Shown here: in pieces, positions 7,818-16,467 of the stretch
Layout of the letters: the number at the start of each line of letters is the position of its first letter
How positions within the stretch are numbered: position 1 is the stretch's first letter
Source: Betaproteobacteria bacterium
Lineage (GTDB): Bacteria > Pseudomonadota > Gammaproteobacteria > Burkholderiales > Usitatibacteraceae
Direction: 5' to 3'
DNA: 18,503 nucleotides
Assembly: GCA_025362705.1 (NCBI GenBank)
Contig: JANYFH010000377.1
Span: 1-18,503, forward strand
Program-made: the position numbers and the translations under genes
Notes under the pieces: model-generated
The model's input: the letters and a program-made list of their open reading frames with translations, nothing else
What the model was told of the DNA's origin: nothing
Databases searched by the model: none

Positions 7818-10342
7818 CGATACTGCTACTGAAATCCCCGCTGGCTGGCTGGTGCATGCCGCTCCCGGAAGTGCCGGATCCGGTATTTGCCGAGCGCATG
7901 GCGGGCGATGGTGTTGCCATAGAGCCGACGGGCAATATTTTGCACGCGCCTTGCGATGGTGTCATCGTGCCGATGAAAGACGCAAAGCACGCGTTGACGA
8001 TACGTGGTGCGGGGAGACATGAAATCCTGCTGCACGTCGGCATCGACACCGTAAAACTGGGCGGCGCAGGATTCGAGTCGCTCGTTCAGGCAGGCCAGCA
8101 TGTCACTACCGGGCAACCGCTGCTCAGGTTTGATCTCGATTTAATTGCGCGACGCGCGCGTAGTGCAGTGACCCCAATCCTGCTTGCCTCTGAGGGCAAC
8201 GTTCGGCGTCGCACCGAAAGCGCTGTCGTCGCAGTGGGTGATTTTTTGATGGAGATTGAATTGGGCTTGTCGGCTGGTGACGTAGGAACGTCCGCCACTG
8301 GCGCAACTGAGATAAGCCGATTTTTCAATATCACCTTTGATCATGGCTTGCATGCGCGGCCTGCCGCGCTAGTTGCCGCCAAGCTGCGTCCAATCGACGC
8401 GCGCGTCACTTTCGTTATGCGAGACCGCAGCGCCAATGCGCGCAGTACGGTTGCCCTGATGTCGCTGGGTGTTCACAACGGCGATGTCATCGAGGTTCGG
8501 GCGAGCGGTAACGAAGCAGACAAGGCGCTAATGGCGCTGGAGTCGCTGCTGGGCGTGCCGGTTGATCTGGCCATCGTTGCGCTGCCGCAGGAAATACCTG
8601 TTGTGAAACCCACAAAGCGCAGCGCAGCCGAGTCAGGTCATATTAAGGCGGTGATTGCCAGTGGTGGTGTTGCGATCGGCGAAGCGACACAGTTATTCCA
8701 GCCGGAAATTTCGGTCAGGGAAACTGGCGATGGCGTAGACCGTGAAACCGCTGCACTTAACGCCGCAATTGCCGCCGTCAAGGTGCACATTGAAACCCTG
8801 GTGAGTACGACCGGTAGTGAACAACAAACCATTCTTGCCGCGCACGTCGAACTCATTCAGGACCCCGAATTGGCGTCGCGCGCCGATGACTGGTTGCGAG
8901 GCGGCAAGAGTGCCGGTTATTCCTGGCGCAAGGCATTGCGTTCGATTGTTGATACGCTTCGAGCGGATGGCGATGCCCGAATGATGGAGCGAGTTGCCGA
9001 TTTGCGCGACCTTGAAAATCAGGTACTGCTGGTACTGGACGGGAAGCGTCCGGGTCACACACGCGATCTGCCTGACAGGGCGATCCTGATCGCCGATGAA
9101 TTGCTGCCCTCGCAATTGGTGTCGCTGGACCCCAGCCGTATTGCCGGCATTTGCACGGCGCGCGGGGGTCCTACTTCCCATGTCGCCATCATCGCTGCTG
9201 CGATGGGTATTCCCGCATTGGTGGCGGCGGGTCCGATGGTGCTTGAAATCACGGATGGCACGCATCTTATCCTCAACGCCGATCACGGCCATTTGCACGT
9301 GTCGCCTACGCCGGCTGAACGTGCGGAAATGGAACATGATCTCGCCCAACGCGCTGCACAACTGGCCGCGGACATCACTGCCGCACAAAACATTTGTCAG
9401 ACGCGCGACCATTTGCAGATAAAGGTCTACGCCAATCTCGGTGCTTTGGCCGAGGCCGCGCCAGCGGTAGCTAAAGGGGCGGAAGGTTGCGGCTTGCTAC
9501 GCACCGAATTCCTGTTCCTAGATCGACGCCAGCCACCGGACGAGAACGAGCAGGCGCACGAATATCAGTCGATTGCCGATGCGCTCGGAAGCCGTCCGCT
9601 AACCATACGTACGCTGGATATCGGTGGCGATAAACCGATTGCGTATTTGCCGTTGCCACGGGAAGACAATCCTGCGCTGGGCCTGCGTGGGTTGCGTACC
9701 AGTTTGTGGCAACCGGCATTGTTGCGCACGCAATTGCGCGCCATCCTGCGTGTGCAGCCTGCGAGCCAGTGCCGCATCCTGCTGCCCATGGTGACCGACA
9801 TCGGCGATGTGCGCGTAGTGCGTGCCTTGCTCGATGAGTTGCGCGCAGAAATGGGCGTTGCCGAATTGCCTGTGCTGGGCATCATGATTGAAACACCGGC
9901 CTCCGCATTGCTGGCGGATCAACTGGTTCGCGAAGTCGATTTTCTGTCGATTGGTACCAACGATCTTTCGCAATACACGCTGGCCATGGATCGCGGGCAT
10001 CCCGAACTCGCCGCCAGGCTCGATGCGTTGCACCCGGCGGTGTTACGTCTGATCGAAGCCGTCGCCAACGCAGGTAATGCGCAGCACAAGGAAGTTGCAG
10101 TGTGCGGTGGTCTTGGCTCCGATCTGATCGCGATTCCGATTTTGATCGGGCTCGGTGTGCATGAGGTCTCCGCCGTACCTGCGCTGATCCCGCGCATTAA
10201 ACGGGTGATCCGTTCGCTCGGTGCAGGTGCGTGCGCGGAGCTTGCGCAGGAAGCGCTTGAACAGACCAGCGCTGCGGCGGTTCGCGCACTGGTTGAAAGC
10301 TGGCTGGCTCGCCAATCGGCACAACCCGTTTCGGGAGAGTAG
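7814..10342 (+). CDS. nagF: PTS multiphosphoryl protein EIIA-HPr-EI (GlcNAc type)
   Basis: A cytosolic 842-residue fusion that carries the whole soluble phosphorelay from PEP to the GlcNAc permease. The EIIA domain (about 1-140, Crr-like) has the phospho-His in LLHVGIDTVKL (H74). HPr (about 170-255) has H180 in GLHARPA and ARSTVALMSLGV around the regulatory-serine position. EI (about 270-835) has H456 in GGPTSHVAI, LLRTEFLFLDR, SIGTNDLSQYTLAMDR and C764 in CGGLGSD. All phosphotransfer residues are present, so the protein looks fully functional and independent of a general EI/HPr. The ATG at 7814 overlaps the hexosaminidase TGA by four bases (ATGA); an upstream in-frame ATG at 7718 lies inside that gene and is unlikely. 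The following gene encodes its EIICB partner, four bases after the stop. The same domain order occurs in Ralstonia-type NagF. Confidence 0.95.
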   Translation: MTILLLKSPLAGWCMPLPEVPDPVFAERMAGDGVAIEPTGNILHAPCDGVIVPMKDAKHALTIRGAGRHEILLHVGIDTVKLGGAGFESLVQAGQHVTTGQPLLRFDLDLIARRARSAVTPILLASEGNVRRRTESAVVAVGDFLMEIELGLSAGDVGTSATGATEISRFFNITFDHGLHARPAALVAAKLRPIDARVTFVMRDRSANARSTVALMSLGVHNGDVIEVRASGNEADKALMALESLLGVPVDLAIVALPQEIPVVKPTKRSAAESGHIKAVIASGGVAIGEATQLFQPEISVRETGDGVDRETAALNAAIAAVKVHIETLVSTTGSEQQTILAAHVELIQDPELASRADDWLRGGKSAGYSWRKALRSIVDTLRADGDARMMERVADLRDLENQVLLVLDGKRPGHTRDLPDRAILIADELLPSQLVSLDPSRIAGICTARGGPTSHVAIIAAAMGIPALVAAGPMVLEITDGTHLILNADHGHLHVSPTPAERAEMEHDLAQRAAQLAADITAAQNICQTRDHLQIKVYANLGALAEAAPAVAKGAEGCGLLRTEFLFLDRRQPPDENEQAHEYQSIADALGSRPLTIRTLDIGGDKPIAYLPLPREDNPALGLRGLRTSLWQPALLRTQLRAILRVQPASQCRILLPMVTDIGDVRVVRALLDELRAEMGVAELPVLGIMIETPASALLADQLVREVDFLSIGTNDLSQYTLAMDRGHPELAARLDALHPAVLRLIEAVANAGNAQHKEVAVCGGLGSDLIAIPILIGLGVHEVSAVPALIPRIKRVIRSLGAGACAELAQEALEQTSAAAVRALVESWLARQSAQPVSGE

Positions 10343-10346
10343 CGCA

Positions 10347-12104
10347 ATGAAAAACCTGATCGAATCGACCCAGCAACTCGGCCGCGCGCTGATGCTGCCG
10401 ATCGCTGTTCTTCCAGTCGCAGGTTTGCTGCTGCGTCTTGGGCAACCGGATTTGATGAACCTGGCGCCGGTGGCTGCGGCGGGGGACGCTATTTTTTCCA
10501 ATCTTGGCATCCTGTTTGCCATTGGCGTGGCAGTTGGATTGGCGCGCGAGAATCACGGTGCTGCAGGACTCGCAGCCGTCGTCGGATTTTTAGTTGCCAC
10601 CAAGGGCGCGGAAGTTCTGATTCAGGTACCGCCCGAACTGCTGGCTGCGGTTGGCAGTAAAGGCAACGACCTCGCCATCGCCGCACATAAGGCGCGACAG
10701 CTATCAAAACTGAGTGTGCCCATCGGCATCATCTCCGGGCTGATATCCGGCGCGCTCTACAACCGTTATAGCGATATACGTTTGCCAAGTTATCTCGCAT
10801 TCTTTGGCGGTCGCCGCTTCGTGCCGATTGCGGCGGGCTGTGCCGGGCTGGTGGTCGCTGCCGTTTTCGGTTTGGGCTGGTCTTACCTGGAGCACGGCAT
10901 GGACGCGCTGAGTCGCGGCATTCTATCGGCTGGCGAATTCGGTCTCTTCGTTTACGGTGTACTCAATCGCCTGCTGATTGTCACCGGTCTGCACCACATT
11001 CTCAACAACGTCGCGTGGTTCCTGGTCGGCGATTTTCATGGCGTCACGGGTGACCTGAAGCGCTTTTTCGCCAGCGACCCCAGTGCCGGCGTATTCATGA
11101 GCGGGTTTTTCCCGGTGATGATGTTCGGCCTTCCTGCGGCGTGTCTGGCGATGTATCACACCGCGTTGCCCGCCCGCCGCCGCGCGACCGGCGGGTTATT
11201 GCTGTCGATGGGGCTCACTTCTTTCCTGACCGGTGTCACCGAGCCAATCGAGTTCACTTTCATGTTCCTCGCGCCAATGCTGTTTGTCGTGCATGCGGTG
11301 TTGACGGGTGCAGCCATGGTGACAATGGATTTACTCAATAGTCGCCTCGGCTTCGGTTTTTCGGCGGGCCTGTTCGACTACGTACTCAACTTCAAGCTCG
11401 CAACCAACCCATGGCTACTTTTTCCAGTGGGGGCCGTGTACTTCGCGCTGTACTACGGATTATTCCGTTTTTTCATCCTGCGCTTCGATCTAAAAACGCC
11501 GGGGCGTGAACCAGAAGAATCCGCTGCTGTGCTCGCAGACGTAAAAGGTGGTAACGAGCAGGCCGATGGTTTCATCGCGGCGCTCGGTGGCGCTGATAAC
11601 CTGACCTCGGTCGATGCGTGCACCACCCGCCTGCGATTGGTCGTGGCACATCGCGACGCGATCAACGAAGATGCGCTGCGCAAACTCGGTGCGCGCGGTG
11701 TGGTGAAAATGGGCAACGATGGATTGCAGGTGGTGCTCGGTCCGATTGCCGACCAAGTTGCGGGCGACATCCGTAAACGCCTGGGTGCAGTGCGACGCAA
11801 TCCGGTCACTGCGTCGGTATCTGCTGCCGTTGCCATTCCCGTCGCCGAAGTCGGCGCAGCCATTGACCCTGCAAAAGTTGCGCAAATATTAGATGCGTTG
11901 GGTAGTGCAGGGAATATCAAACGCATTGAAGGTGCAGCGGGACGCGTGCTGGTCACGGTAATGGAGGCGAATGCTGTTAACGAATCTGCATTGCGTTCAC
12001 TCATTGCGCGTGGTATCGCCCGGCCACAGTCTGACAGCGTACATCTGCTGCACGGCGATGCGCCGTCACTGGAAAAACAACTTGCCGGGTTTACGAAGGG
12101 ATAA
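10347..12104 (+). CDS. nagE: PTS GlcNAc permease EIICB with an extra EIIB-like domain
   Basis: A 585-residue inner-membrane permease that imports GlcNAc and phosphorylates it at C6. EIIC (about 1-385) shows the hydrophobic start LPIAVLPVAGLLLRLGQPD, GLHHILNNVAWF (H216/H217) and EPIEFTFMFLAPM. EIIB (about 405-490) carries the phospho-cysteine C425 in VDACTTRLRL. A second segment (about 508-580) aligns with EIIB: LDALGSAGNIKRIEGAAGR parallels LGGADNLTSVDACTTR, but the cysteine position is A530, so it cannot be phosphorylated there. No EIIA domain is fused; it is supplied by the preceding NagF. The start is supported by GGGAGAG (10333-10339) seven bases upstream, and the four-base gap after nagF indicates an operon. 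The family call is firm; glucose or a related amino sugar is an unlikely alternative given the nag neighbours. Confidence 0.93.
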   Translation: MKNLIESTQQLGRALMLPIAVLPVAGLLLRLGQPDLMNLAPVAAAGDAIFSNLGILFAIGVAVGLARENHGAAGLAAVVGFLVATKGAEVLIQVPPELLAAVGSKGNDLAIAAHKARQLSKLSVPIGIISGLISGALYNRYSDIRLPSYLAFFGGRRFVPIAAGCAGLVVAAVFGLGWSYLEHGMDALSRGILSAGEFGLFVYGVLNRLLIVTGLHHILNNVAWFLVGDFHGVTGDLKRFFASDPSAGVFMSGFFPVMMFGLPAACLAMYHTALPARRRATGGLLLSMGLTSFLTGVTEPIEFTFMFLAPMLFVVHAVLTGAAMVTMDLLNSRLGFGFSAGLFDYVLNFKLATNPWLLFPVGAVYFALYYGLFRFFILRFDLKTPGREPEESAAVLADVKGGNEQADGFIAALGGADNLTSVDACTTRLRLVVAHRDAINEDALRKLGARGVVKMGNDGLQVVLGPIADQVAGDIRKRLGAVRRNPVTASVSAAVAIPVAEVGAAIDPAKVAQILDALGSAGNIKRIEGAAGRVLVTVMEANAVNESALRSLIARGIARPQSDSVHLLHGDAPSLEKQLAGFTKG

Positions 12105-12110
12105 CACGCA

Positions 12111-12896
12111 ATGAAAATACGCGCGCAATACATCGCTCCGATAACGACGACTTTCATCATGCCGATGTTCGGCATGTGTGTTGCGCCAATTGCTCTTGGC
12201 CAAGGATCCCGACCGGGCACGGTGATCGGGGCGACATCGATGATTGATGATGCTCCCGGAAAGTCGAAAGCCGGATCGGAACTGGAGCACTCGAAATTAA
12301 AAATCCCCGCGGCTCCCATTGTCCAGTCGTCCGCAGACCGCATCAAACTCGCCGTGCAAATGGCACAGGAATTGATGAAAGCCATGAAGTTTCCGGAGTC
12401 ATTGGCGAAGCTCGCGGAACTGGACAGCGTGTCAGACAAATCCACCAGCGACAACTATCTCATCGAGCGCACACGCGTTGCGGTTGCTTCCAGCGCCGGC
12501 GACCAGACACTGCTCAATCGTTCGTTGGAGGCTGTGATCGCCACCGGTCAGGCACCGGCGAATGAGCGGACTGAGTTCGCCGAACTGCTGGCGCGCAACT
12601 ATTTCAACCAGAAGAACTTTCCCAAGGCGATTACCTGGTCAATGCGTTATTTCAGCGAAGGCGGAACTGAGGTCGGCATCCGTCGCGCATTGGTGCTTTC
12701 CTATTACCTGAACAACGACTATGCCAGAGCTACGCAGGAAGTCAGCGCAGATATTCAGGCAGAGGAAAAGGCCGGCATAAAGCCTTCGGAAGAACAACTG
12801 CGCGTACTTATCAGCAGCGCACAAAAACTGGATGACAAGGTCGCCTATGCGACTGCGCTTGAAAAGTACGCGGCCTACTACCCGAAGGTGAAATAG
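12111..12896 (+). CDS. Exported TPR-like protein of unknown function
   Basis: A 261-residue protein with an N-terminal export signal (hydrophobic stretch about residues 8-28, possible cleavage near ALGQ) and a helical body that reads as tetratricopeptide-type repeats. Examples are AQELMKAMKFPESLAKLAEL, ELLARNYFNQKNFPKAITW and VLSYYLNNDYARATQEVSAD. It starts six bases after the nagE stop behind GAAGGG (12095-12100), so it is most likely translated from the same transcript as the PTS genes. The end, YAAYYPKVK, falls where I would expect a further repeat in related TonB-receptor-associated TPR proteins, so it may be a shortened version; that is from memory and weak. A scaffold or cell-envelope partner role is possible, but no function can be assigned from sequence. 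Confidence 0.7.
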   Translation: MKIRAQYIAPITTTFIMPMFGMCVAPIALGQGSRPGTVIGATSMIDDAPGKSKAGSELEHSKLKIPAAPIVQSSADRIKLAVQMAQELMKAMKFPESLAKLAELDSVSDKSTSDNYLIERTRVAVASSAGDQTLLNRSLEAVIATGQAPANERTEFAELLARNYFNQKNFPKAITWSMRYFSEGGTEVGIRRALVLSYYLNNDYARATQEVSADIQAEEKAGIKPSEEQLRVLISSAQKLDDKVAYATALEKYAAYYPKVK

Positions 12897-12968
12897 CCAC
12901 GCACAACGATTATCCTCGTGAGTCATCAGGTCTTGCACACTGCATTTGACTCCGCGCACAATGCGGCC

Positions 12969-14003
12969 ATGATGCATTCAGCGCCACAAAAAATTCCTGA
13001 ATGGCACGATGTCGATGACCGTGTGTTCCGGGAACAAATCATCAGCCAATACCGGCCAGCCGTTTTAAGAGGCATTGTGAAGGACTGGCCGGTAGTGCAG
13101 CGTGCTCTGCAATCGCCCGAAGCGGTATGCCATTATCTGACGGCGTTCGACAATGGAAACACCGTCGATGTCTTGTTGATTCCGCCCGAGGCCAACGGCC
13201 GGATTTCTTATCGCGACGATATGAATGGCTTCAATTTCCTGAGGAACAAGCTACCAATTTCGGCGGTCATCGAGCAAATCGCCCGATACTCCGGATTTCC
13301 CAATCCACCGTCGGTCGCGGTGCAGAGCGCGTTGATTGCCAATTGCCTGCCAGGGTTTCTGGCCGAAAATAAACTCACCGCCCTGGATGAATCGGTGGCG
13401 CCGCGGATCTGGATGGGCAATGCGATCACGACTCCCACGCACATCGACGAATCAAACAATATTGCCTGCGTCGTCGCTGGCAAGCGCCGCTTCACCTTGT
13501 TTCCGCCGGAGCAGGTGGCCAATCTGTATCTTGGCCCGGTGGATTACACGCCCACTGGCTCGCCGATCAGTATGGTCGCGTTCGACAAACCCGATTTCGA
13601 ACGCTTCCCGAGATTCAGGGAAGCGCTGGCCGCCGCGCAAGTTGCCGAGCTGCTGCCCGGCGACGCGATTTACATTCCGACGCTGTGGTGGCACCACGTC
13701 GAATCACTCATGCAATTGAACATCCTGATCAACTACTGGTGGAAAGGAGCACCGGGTTCGGCCAGCAAACCCGATTCCGCCTTCGATTGCCTGCTGCACT
13801 GCTTGCTGAATATGAACACGCTGCCACCCGAACAACGGCAAGCGTGGCGCGCAATCTTTGATCACTATATTTTCGATACGCAAAATGATCCGGCTGCGCA
13901 CATCGCCGCGCATCGACGTGGCGTATTGGGCAAAGTAACGCCGGCGCTTGAGCAAGAGATCAAGGCATGGCTGGTAAGTCGAATTCAGGGTAAAGAAAAG
14001 TAG
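12969..14003 (+). CDS. FIH/JmjC-like cupin, probable Fe(II)/2-oxoglutarate oxygenase
   Basis: A 344-residue cupin_8-type protein resembling factor-inhibiting-HIF and related hydroxylases. Iron-binding positions are visible: H158-x-D160 in TPTHIDESNN and the distal histidine in WWHHVESL (H242 or H243). GKRRFTLFPP supplies the lysine position typical for the 2-oxoglutarate carboxylate, and INYWWKGAP matches the FIH-like strand after the second histidine. The reaction would be hydroxylation of a peptide or small molecule, but the substrate is unknown. The start is uncertain: ATG 12969 or 12972 fits the usual N-terminus (IPEWHDVDDRVF); a GTG at 12918 would add 17 residues; none has a good ribosome site. 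It follows the TPR gene and precedes a halogenase gene on the same strand. Such cupins recur with halogenase-like genes near TonB receptors. Confidence 0.82.
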   Translation: MMHSAPQKIPEWHDVDDRVFREQIISQYRPAVLRGIVKDWPVVQRALQSPEAVCHYLTAFDNGNTVDVLLIPPEANGRISYRDDMNGFNFLRNKLPISAVIEQIARYSGFPNPPSVAVQSALIANCLPGFLAENKLTALDESVAPRIWMGNAITTPTHIDESNNIACVVAGKRRFTLFPPEQVANLYLGPVDYTPTGSPISMVAFDKPDFERFPRFREALAAAQVAELLPGDAIYIPTLWWHHVESLMQLNILINYWWKGAPGSASKPDSAFDCLLHCLLNMNTLPPEQRQAWRAIFDHYIFDTQNDPAAHIAAHRRGVLGKVTPALEQEIKAWLVSRIQGKEK

Positions 14004-14153
14004 GCCGCAGTATTTTTGGTTTCATTTTGTGCGGTACTGTTTTGCAAGACTGCCGCGTTTTCCCGCCGTTACCGTTACTGCACGGATAAATCCATGACCG
14101 CCACGCTATTCAACTACAGCTACTCGTTCAAGCAGCCAAAAAAAGACGCAAGC

Positions 14154-15698
14154 ATGCCGCCGACGATAAAAAAAATCGTCATCGTCGGTGGTGGTACAGC
14201 GGGATGGATGGCGGCGATGATTCTGGCCAACTCCCTCCTCCGGCAAGGCGTGGAAATATTGCTGGTCGAGTCCCCCGTGGTCGGCATTATCGGTGTGGGG
14301 GAGGGCTCCACGCCGTGGCTGCGGGGTTTCTTCGATAGCCTCGGCATCGAGGAAGCCGAGTGGATGCCGGAATGCAACGCCACCTACAAGTGCGGCATCA
14401 CGTTTGACAAATGGTCGACAAAGCCCGGCTTCGAGAGCTACTTTCATCCGTTTGCGTCGATGCTCGACAACCTCACGATGACCCAGTTTGTGCATAATGC
14501 GCAGGCACGCGCGAATGGCGCCGACTTGCACGCGCATCCCAATCGTTTTTTTATCGCATCGCGCCTGGCCGGAAAAAATCTGGCGCCCAAGCCTAATCGC
14601 AATTTCCCCTTCGATGTCTGGTACGGCTACCACTTCGATGCGGTGCTGGTGGGGGAATTTCTGCACAAAAAAGCCGTGGAGCGCGGTGTGAAATATCGGA
14701 GCTGCCACGTCACCCACGCCAATCTGAATGAACGTGGTGAGATCGCATCGATTGCGACCAAAGAGGGCGAAACCATCACGGCGGATTTCTTTGTCGATTG
14801 CACCGGCTTTGCCGGCATGCTGATCCAGAAAACGCTGGCAACGCCCTATGTCGGCTTTGCAAACAATCTCTTCAACGATTCCGCCGTTGCGATGCCTACG
14901 CCGCTTGGCGACACGATTCCTTCGCAAACCTTATCGACCGCGCTGAAACACGGTTGGGAATGGAAAATCCCGCTGACCAATCGCTTCGGCAACGGCTATG
15001 TTTACAGTTCCGCCTTTTGTTCGGCTGATGAGGCCGAGCATGAACTGCGGGAGAGGTTGGGATTGCTGGAATCGGATACGCCTGCCCGCCATTTGAAAAT
15101 GAAGATCGGCCGCGTGACAAAACACTGGAACAAGAATTGTCTTGCCGTTGGTTTATCGCAAGGTTTTATCGAGCCTCTCGAAGCCACTGCGCTGCTGTTC
15201 ATTCAACGAACTGCCACGGGCTTCGTTGAGTTTGTGGAGAAAGGCGACCTGAGCGAAGCGGCGCAGGAAAAATTCAATCAACGCGTCAATGAACACTTCG
15301 AAGGCACGCGCGACTACATCGTCACCCACTACAAAACCAATTCGCGAACCGATACCGACTATTGGCGCGCCAACGCCGCAAACATGAATTTGTCCGATTC
15401 GCTACAGCAGCTTTACGCTACCTGGATGGCTGGGAAGAGTATCGCGGCCGGTGTTGGCAAACAGGTTATCGGCAAAGGCTATCCGATTTTTTCCTGGTAT
15501 TGCATCATGTCCGGGATGGGTATTTTCCCCGATCAGCAAGACTTGCGATCCGCCACTGCGGACGAAAGTAAATACGACATGGCAGAAATCGACAATCTGC
15601 TCACGCGCAGCGCCGCAAATTTCCGCGACCAGAAAGATCTGTTGCGTGACATTCCGAAAAAGATTGAAGAGAACGCCTTGCAGATTTATTTCTGGTGA
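14154..15698 (+). CDS. Flavin-dependent tryptophan-halogenase family protein
   Basis: A 514-residue FAD-dependent monooxygenase of the PrnA/RebH family, catalysing chlorination or bromination via hypohalous acid in characterised members. Seen here: the FAD-binding IVIVGGGTAGWMAA at the N-terminus, VGEGSTPW, the essential lysine K79 in ATYKCGITF (same number as in PrnA), the halogenase signature W268-E-W-K-I-P273, and E343 in FIEPLEATALLF at the second catalytic position. All key residues are intact, so halogenation chemistry is plausible. No flavin reductase is encoded nearby; the cell would have to supply FADH2. Met at 14154 fits the family N-terminus; an ATG at 14094 (20 residues longer) and the open frame back to 14016 are alternatives, none with a strong ribosome site. 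The substrate is unknown; free tryptophan should not be assumed in a sugar-uptake locus. Confidence 0.85.
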   Translation: MPPTIKKIVIVGGGTAGWMAAMILANSLLRQGVEILLVESPVVGIIGVGEGSTPWLRGFFDSLGIEEAEWMPECNATYKCGITFDKWSTKPGFESYFHPFASMLDNLTMTQFVHNAQARANGADLHAHPNRFFIASRLAGKNLAPKPNRNFPFDVWYGYHFDAVLVGEFLHKKAVERGVKYRSCHVTHANLNERGEIASIATKEGETITADFFVDCTGFAGMLIQKTLATPYVGFANNLFNDSAVAMPTPLGDTIPSQTLSTALKHGWEWKIPLTNRFGNGYVYSSAFCSADEAEHELRERLGLLESDTPARHLKMKIGRVTKHWNKNCLAVGLSQGFIEPLEATALLFIQRTATGFVEFVEKGDLSEAAQEKFNQRVNEHFEGTRDYIVTHYKTNSRTDTDYWRANAANMNLSDSLQQLYATWMAGKSIAAGVGKQVIGKGYPIFSWYCIMSGMGIFPDQQDLRSATADESKYDMAEIDNLLTRSAANFRDQKDLLRDIPKKIEENALQIYFW

Positions 15699-15972
15699 CA
15701 AAAATATTGAAGGCGGGGAAAGAATTGCGAGCGACCGATATGCACGACCAGTGCATTTTCATGGTTTCAAAGTGCGCAGAACGCCATTTGGCGGGCATTA
15801 CAGACTGAAAATGGCTTAAACGCCGCACCAGTGCTAGAGTTTGTGAGTGCGCTGGAAACACATGCCCCGCATCCAAGCGTTCCGCATGAAGGCCGTTCCT
15901 GAGCGCTGCTATTGGTTTTCTGGCATTCTCAATAAAGCCCAACCTCCGTCGCCCCGACAATTCGAAAGCAGC
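15699..15972. other. Intergenic stretch between the halogenase and CoA-binding genes
   Basis: About 270 bases without a convincing gene. Two small perfect inverted repeats are visible: ATGCAC-GACCA-GTGCAT (15740-15756, followed by TTTTC) and GCCATTT/AAATGGC (15783-15789 and 15809-15815). Either could belong to a weak terminator or a regulator site; neither is strong. An open frame from 15847 runs into the CoA-binding protein but looks non-coding before 15973. A promoter for the downstream gene is likely here but not identifiable. Confidence 0.4.
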
Positions 15973-16434
15973 ATGGACGATATCAATTCACTGCGTCGCA
16001 TTCTCAAACAAAATCACGTCATCGCCGTGGTCGGCCTATCCGCCAACTGGTGGCGGCCCAGCTACTTTGTGGCCAAGTATCTGAAAGAGCATGGGTACCG
16101 CGTCATCCCTGTGAATCCTGCGTATCAGGAGGTGCTGGGCGAAAAATGCTACGCAACGCTCGACGACGTCCCGGAGAAAATCGATATGGTCGATTGCTTT
16201 CGAAAAGCCGAAGAAATTCCTGCGCTTGCGGAAGACGCGATTCGCCTCGGCGCAAAATGTTTGTGGATGCAGCTTGGGGTGGTAAACGCTGCCGCTGCTG
16301 GGTGCGCGACCGCGGCAGGGCTGGACGTGGTCATGGATCGCTGTGTAAAGATTGAGCACGGACGCTTGTTTGGCGGCTTGAACTACGCCGGTGTGAATAC
16401 CGGGGTGATCTCGGCCAAACGCCCCAACGTTTAG
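15973..16434 (+). CDS. CoA-binding domain protein (YccU-like)
   Basis: A small 153-residue Rossmann-fold protein of the CoA_binding_2 (YccU) family. Landmarks are IAVVGLSANWWRPSYFVAKY near the N-terminus (nucleotide-binding loop), YRVIPVNPAY, VDCFRKAEEIP, LWMQLGVVN and VVMDRCVKIEH. The fold is that of the CoA-binding domain of succinyl-CoA synthetase, but the stand-alone protein has no established reaction. The start at 15973 gives the normal family length; the frame is open upstream to 15847 but that part does not look like the family. It follows a 274-base gap, so it is probably outside the sugar operon, and nothing suggests a link to GlcNAc. Confidence 0.85.
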   Translation: MDDINSLRRILKQNHVIAVVGLSANWWRPSYFVAKYLKEHGYRVIPVNPAYQEVLGEKCYATLDDVPEKIDMVDCFRKAEEIPALAEDAIRLGAKCLWMQLGVVNAAAAGCATAAGLDVVMDRCVKIEHGRLFGGLNYAGVNTGVISAKRPNV

Positions 16435-16440
16435 TCGGCA

Positions 16441-16460
16441 CGATGACGTTTTTCTCATCG
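16441..16460 (+). other. Small hairpin after the CoA-binding gene
   Basis: CGATGA (16441-16446) pairs with TCATCG (16455-16460) around an eight-base T-rich loop, six bases after the stop codon. The T-run is in the loop rather than after the stem, so it is a weak terminator candidate at best. Confidence 0.25.
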
Positions 16461-16467
16461 GGCCGCA

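Noticed and set aside
11453..12454. Long open frame (333 codons) on the minus strand across the end of nagE
   Set aside because: It is antisense to the well-supported EIIB domains and reads as Ser/Ala/Pro/Thr-rich composition with no family features; a shadow of codon bias.
14106..14927. 273-codon minus-strand frame opposite the halogenase
   Set aside because: Antisense to clear FAD-binding and lysine motifs, with an Arg/His/Gly-rich translation typical of shadow frames.
15740..15760. ATGCAC-GACCA-GTGCAT followed by TTTTC as a terminator after the halogenase gene
   Set aside because: The stem is only six pairs, half of them A-T, and the T-run is short; it is noted only within the intergenic entry.
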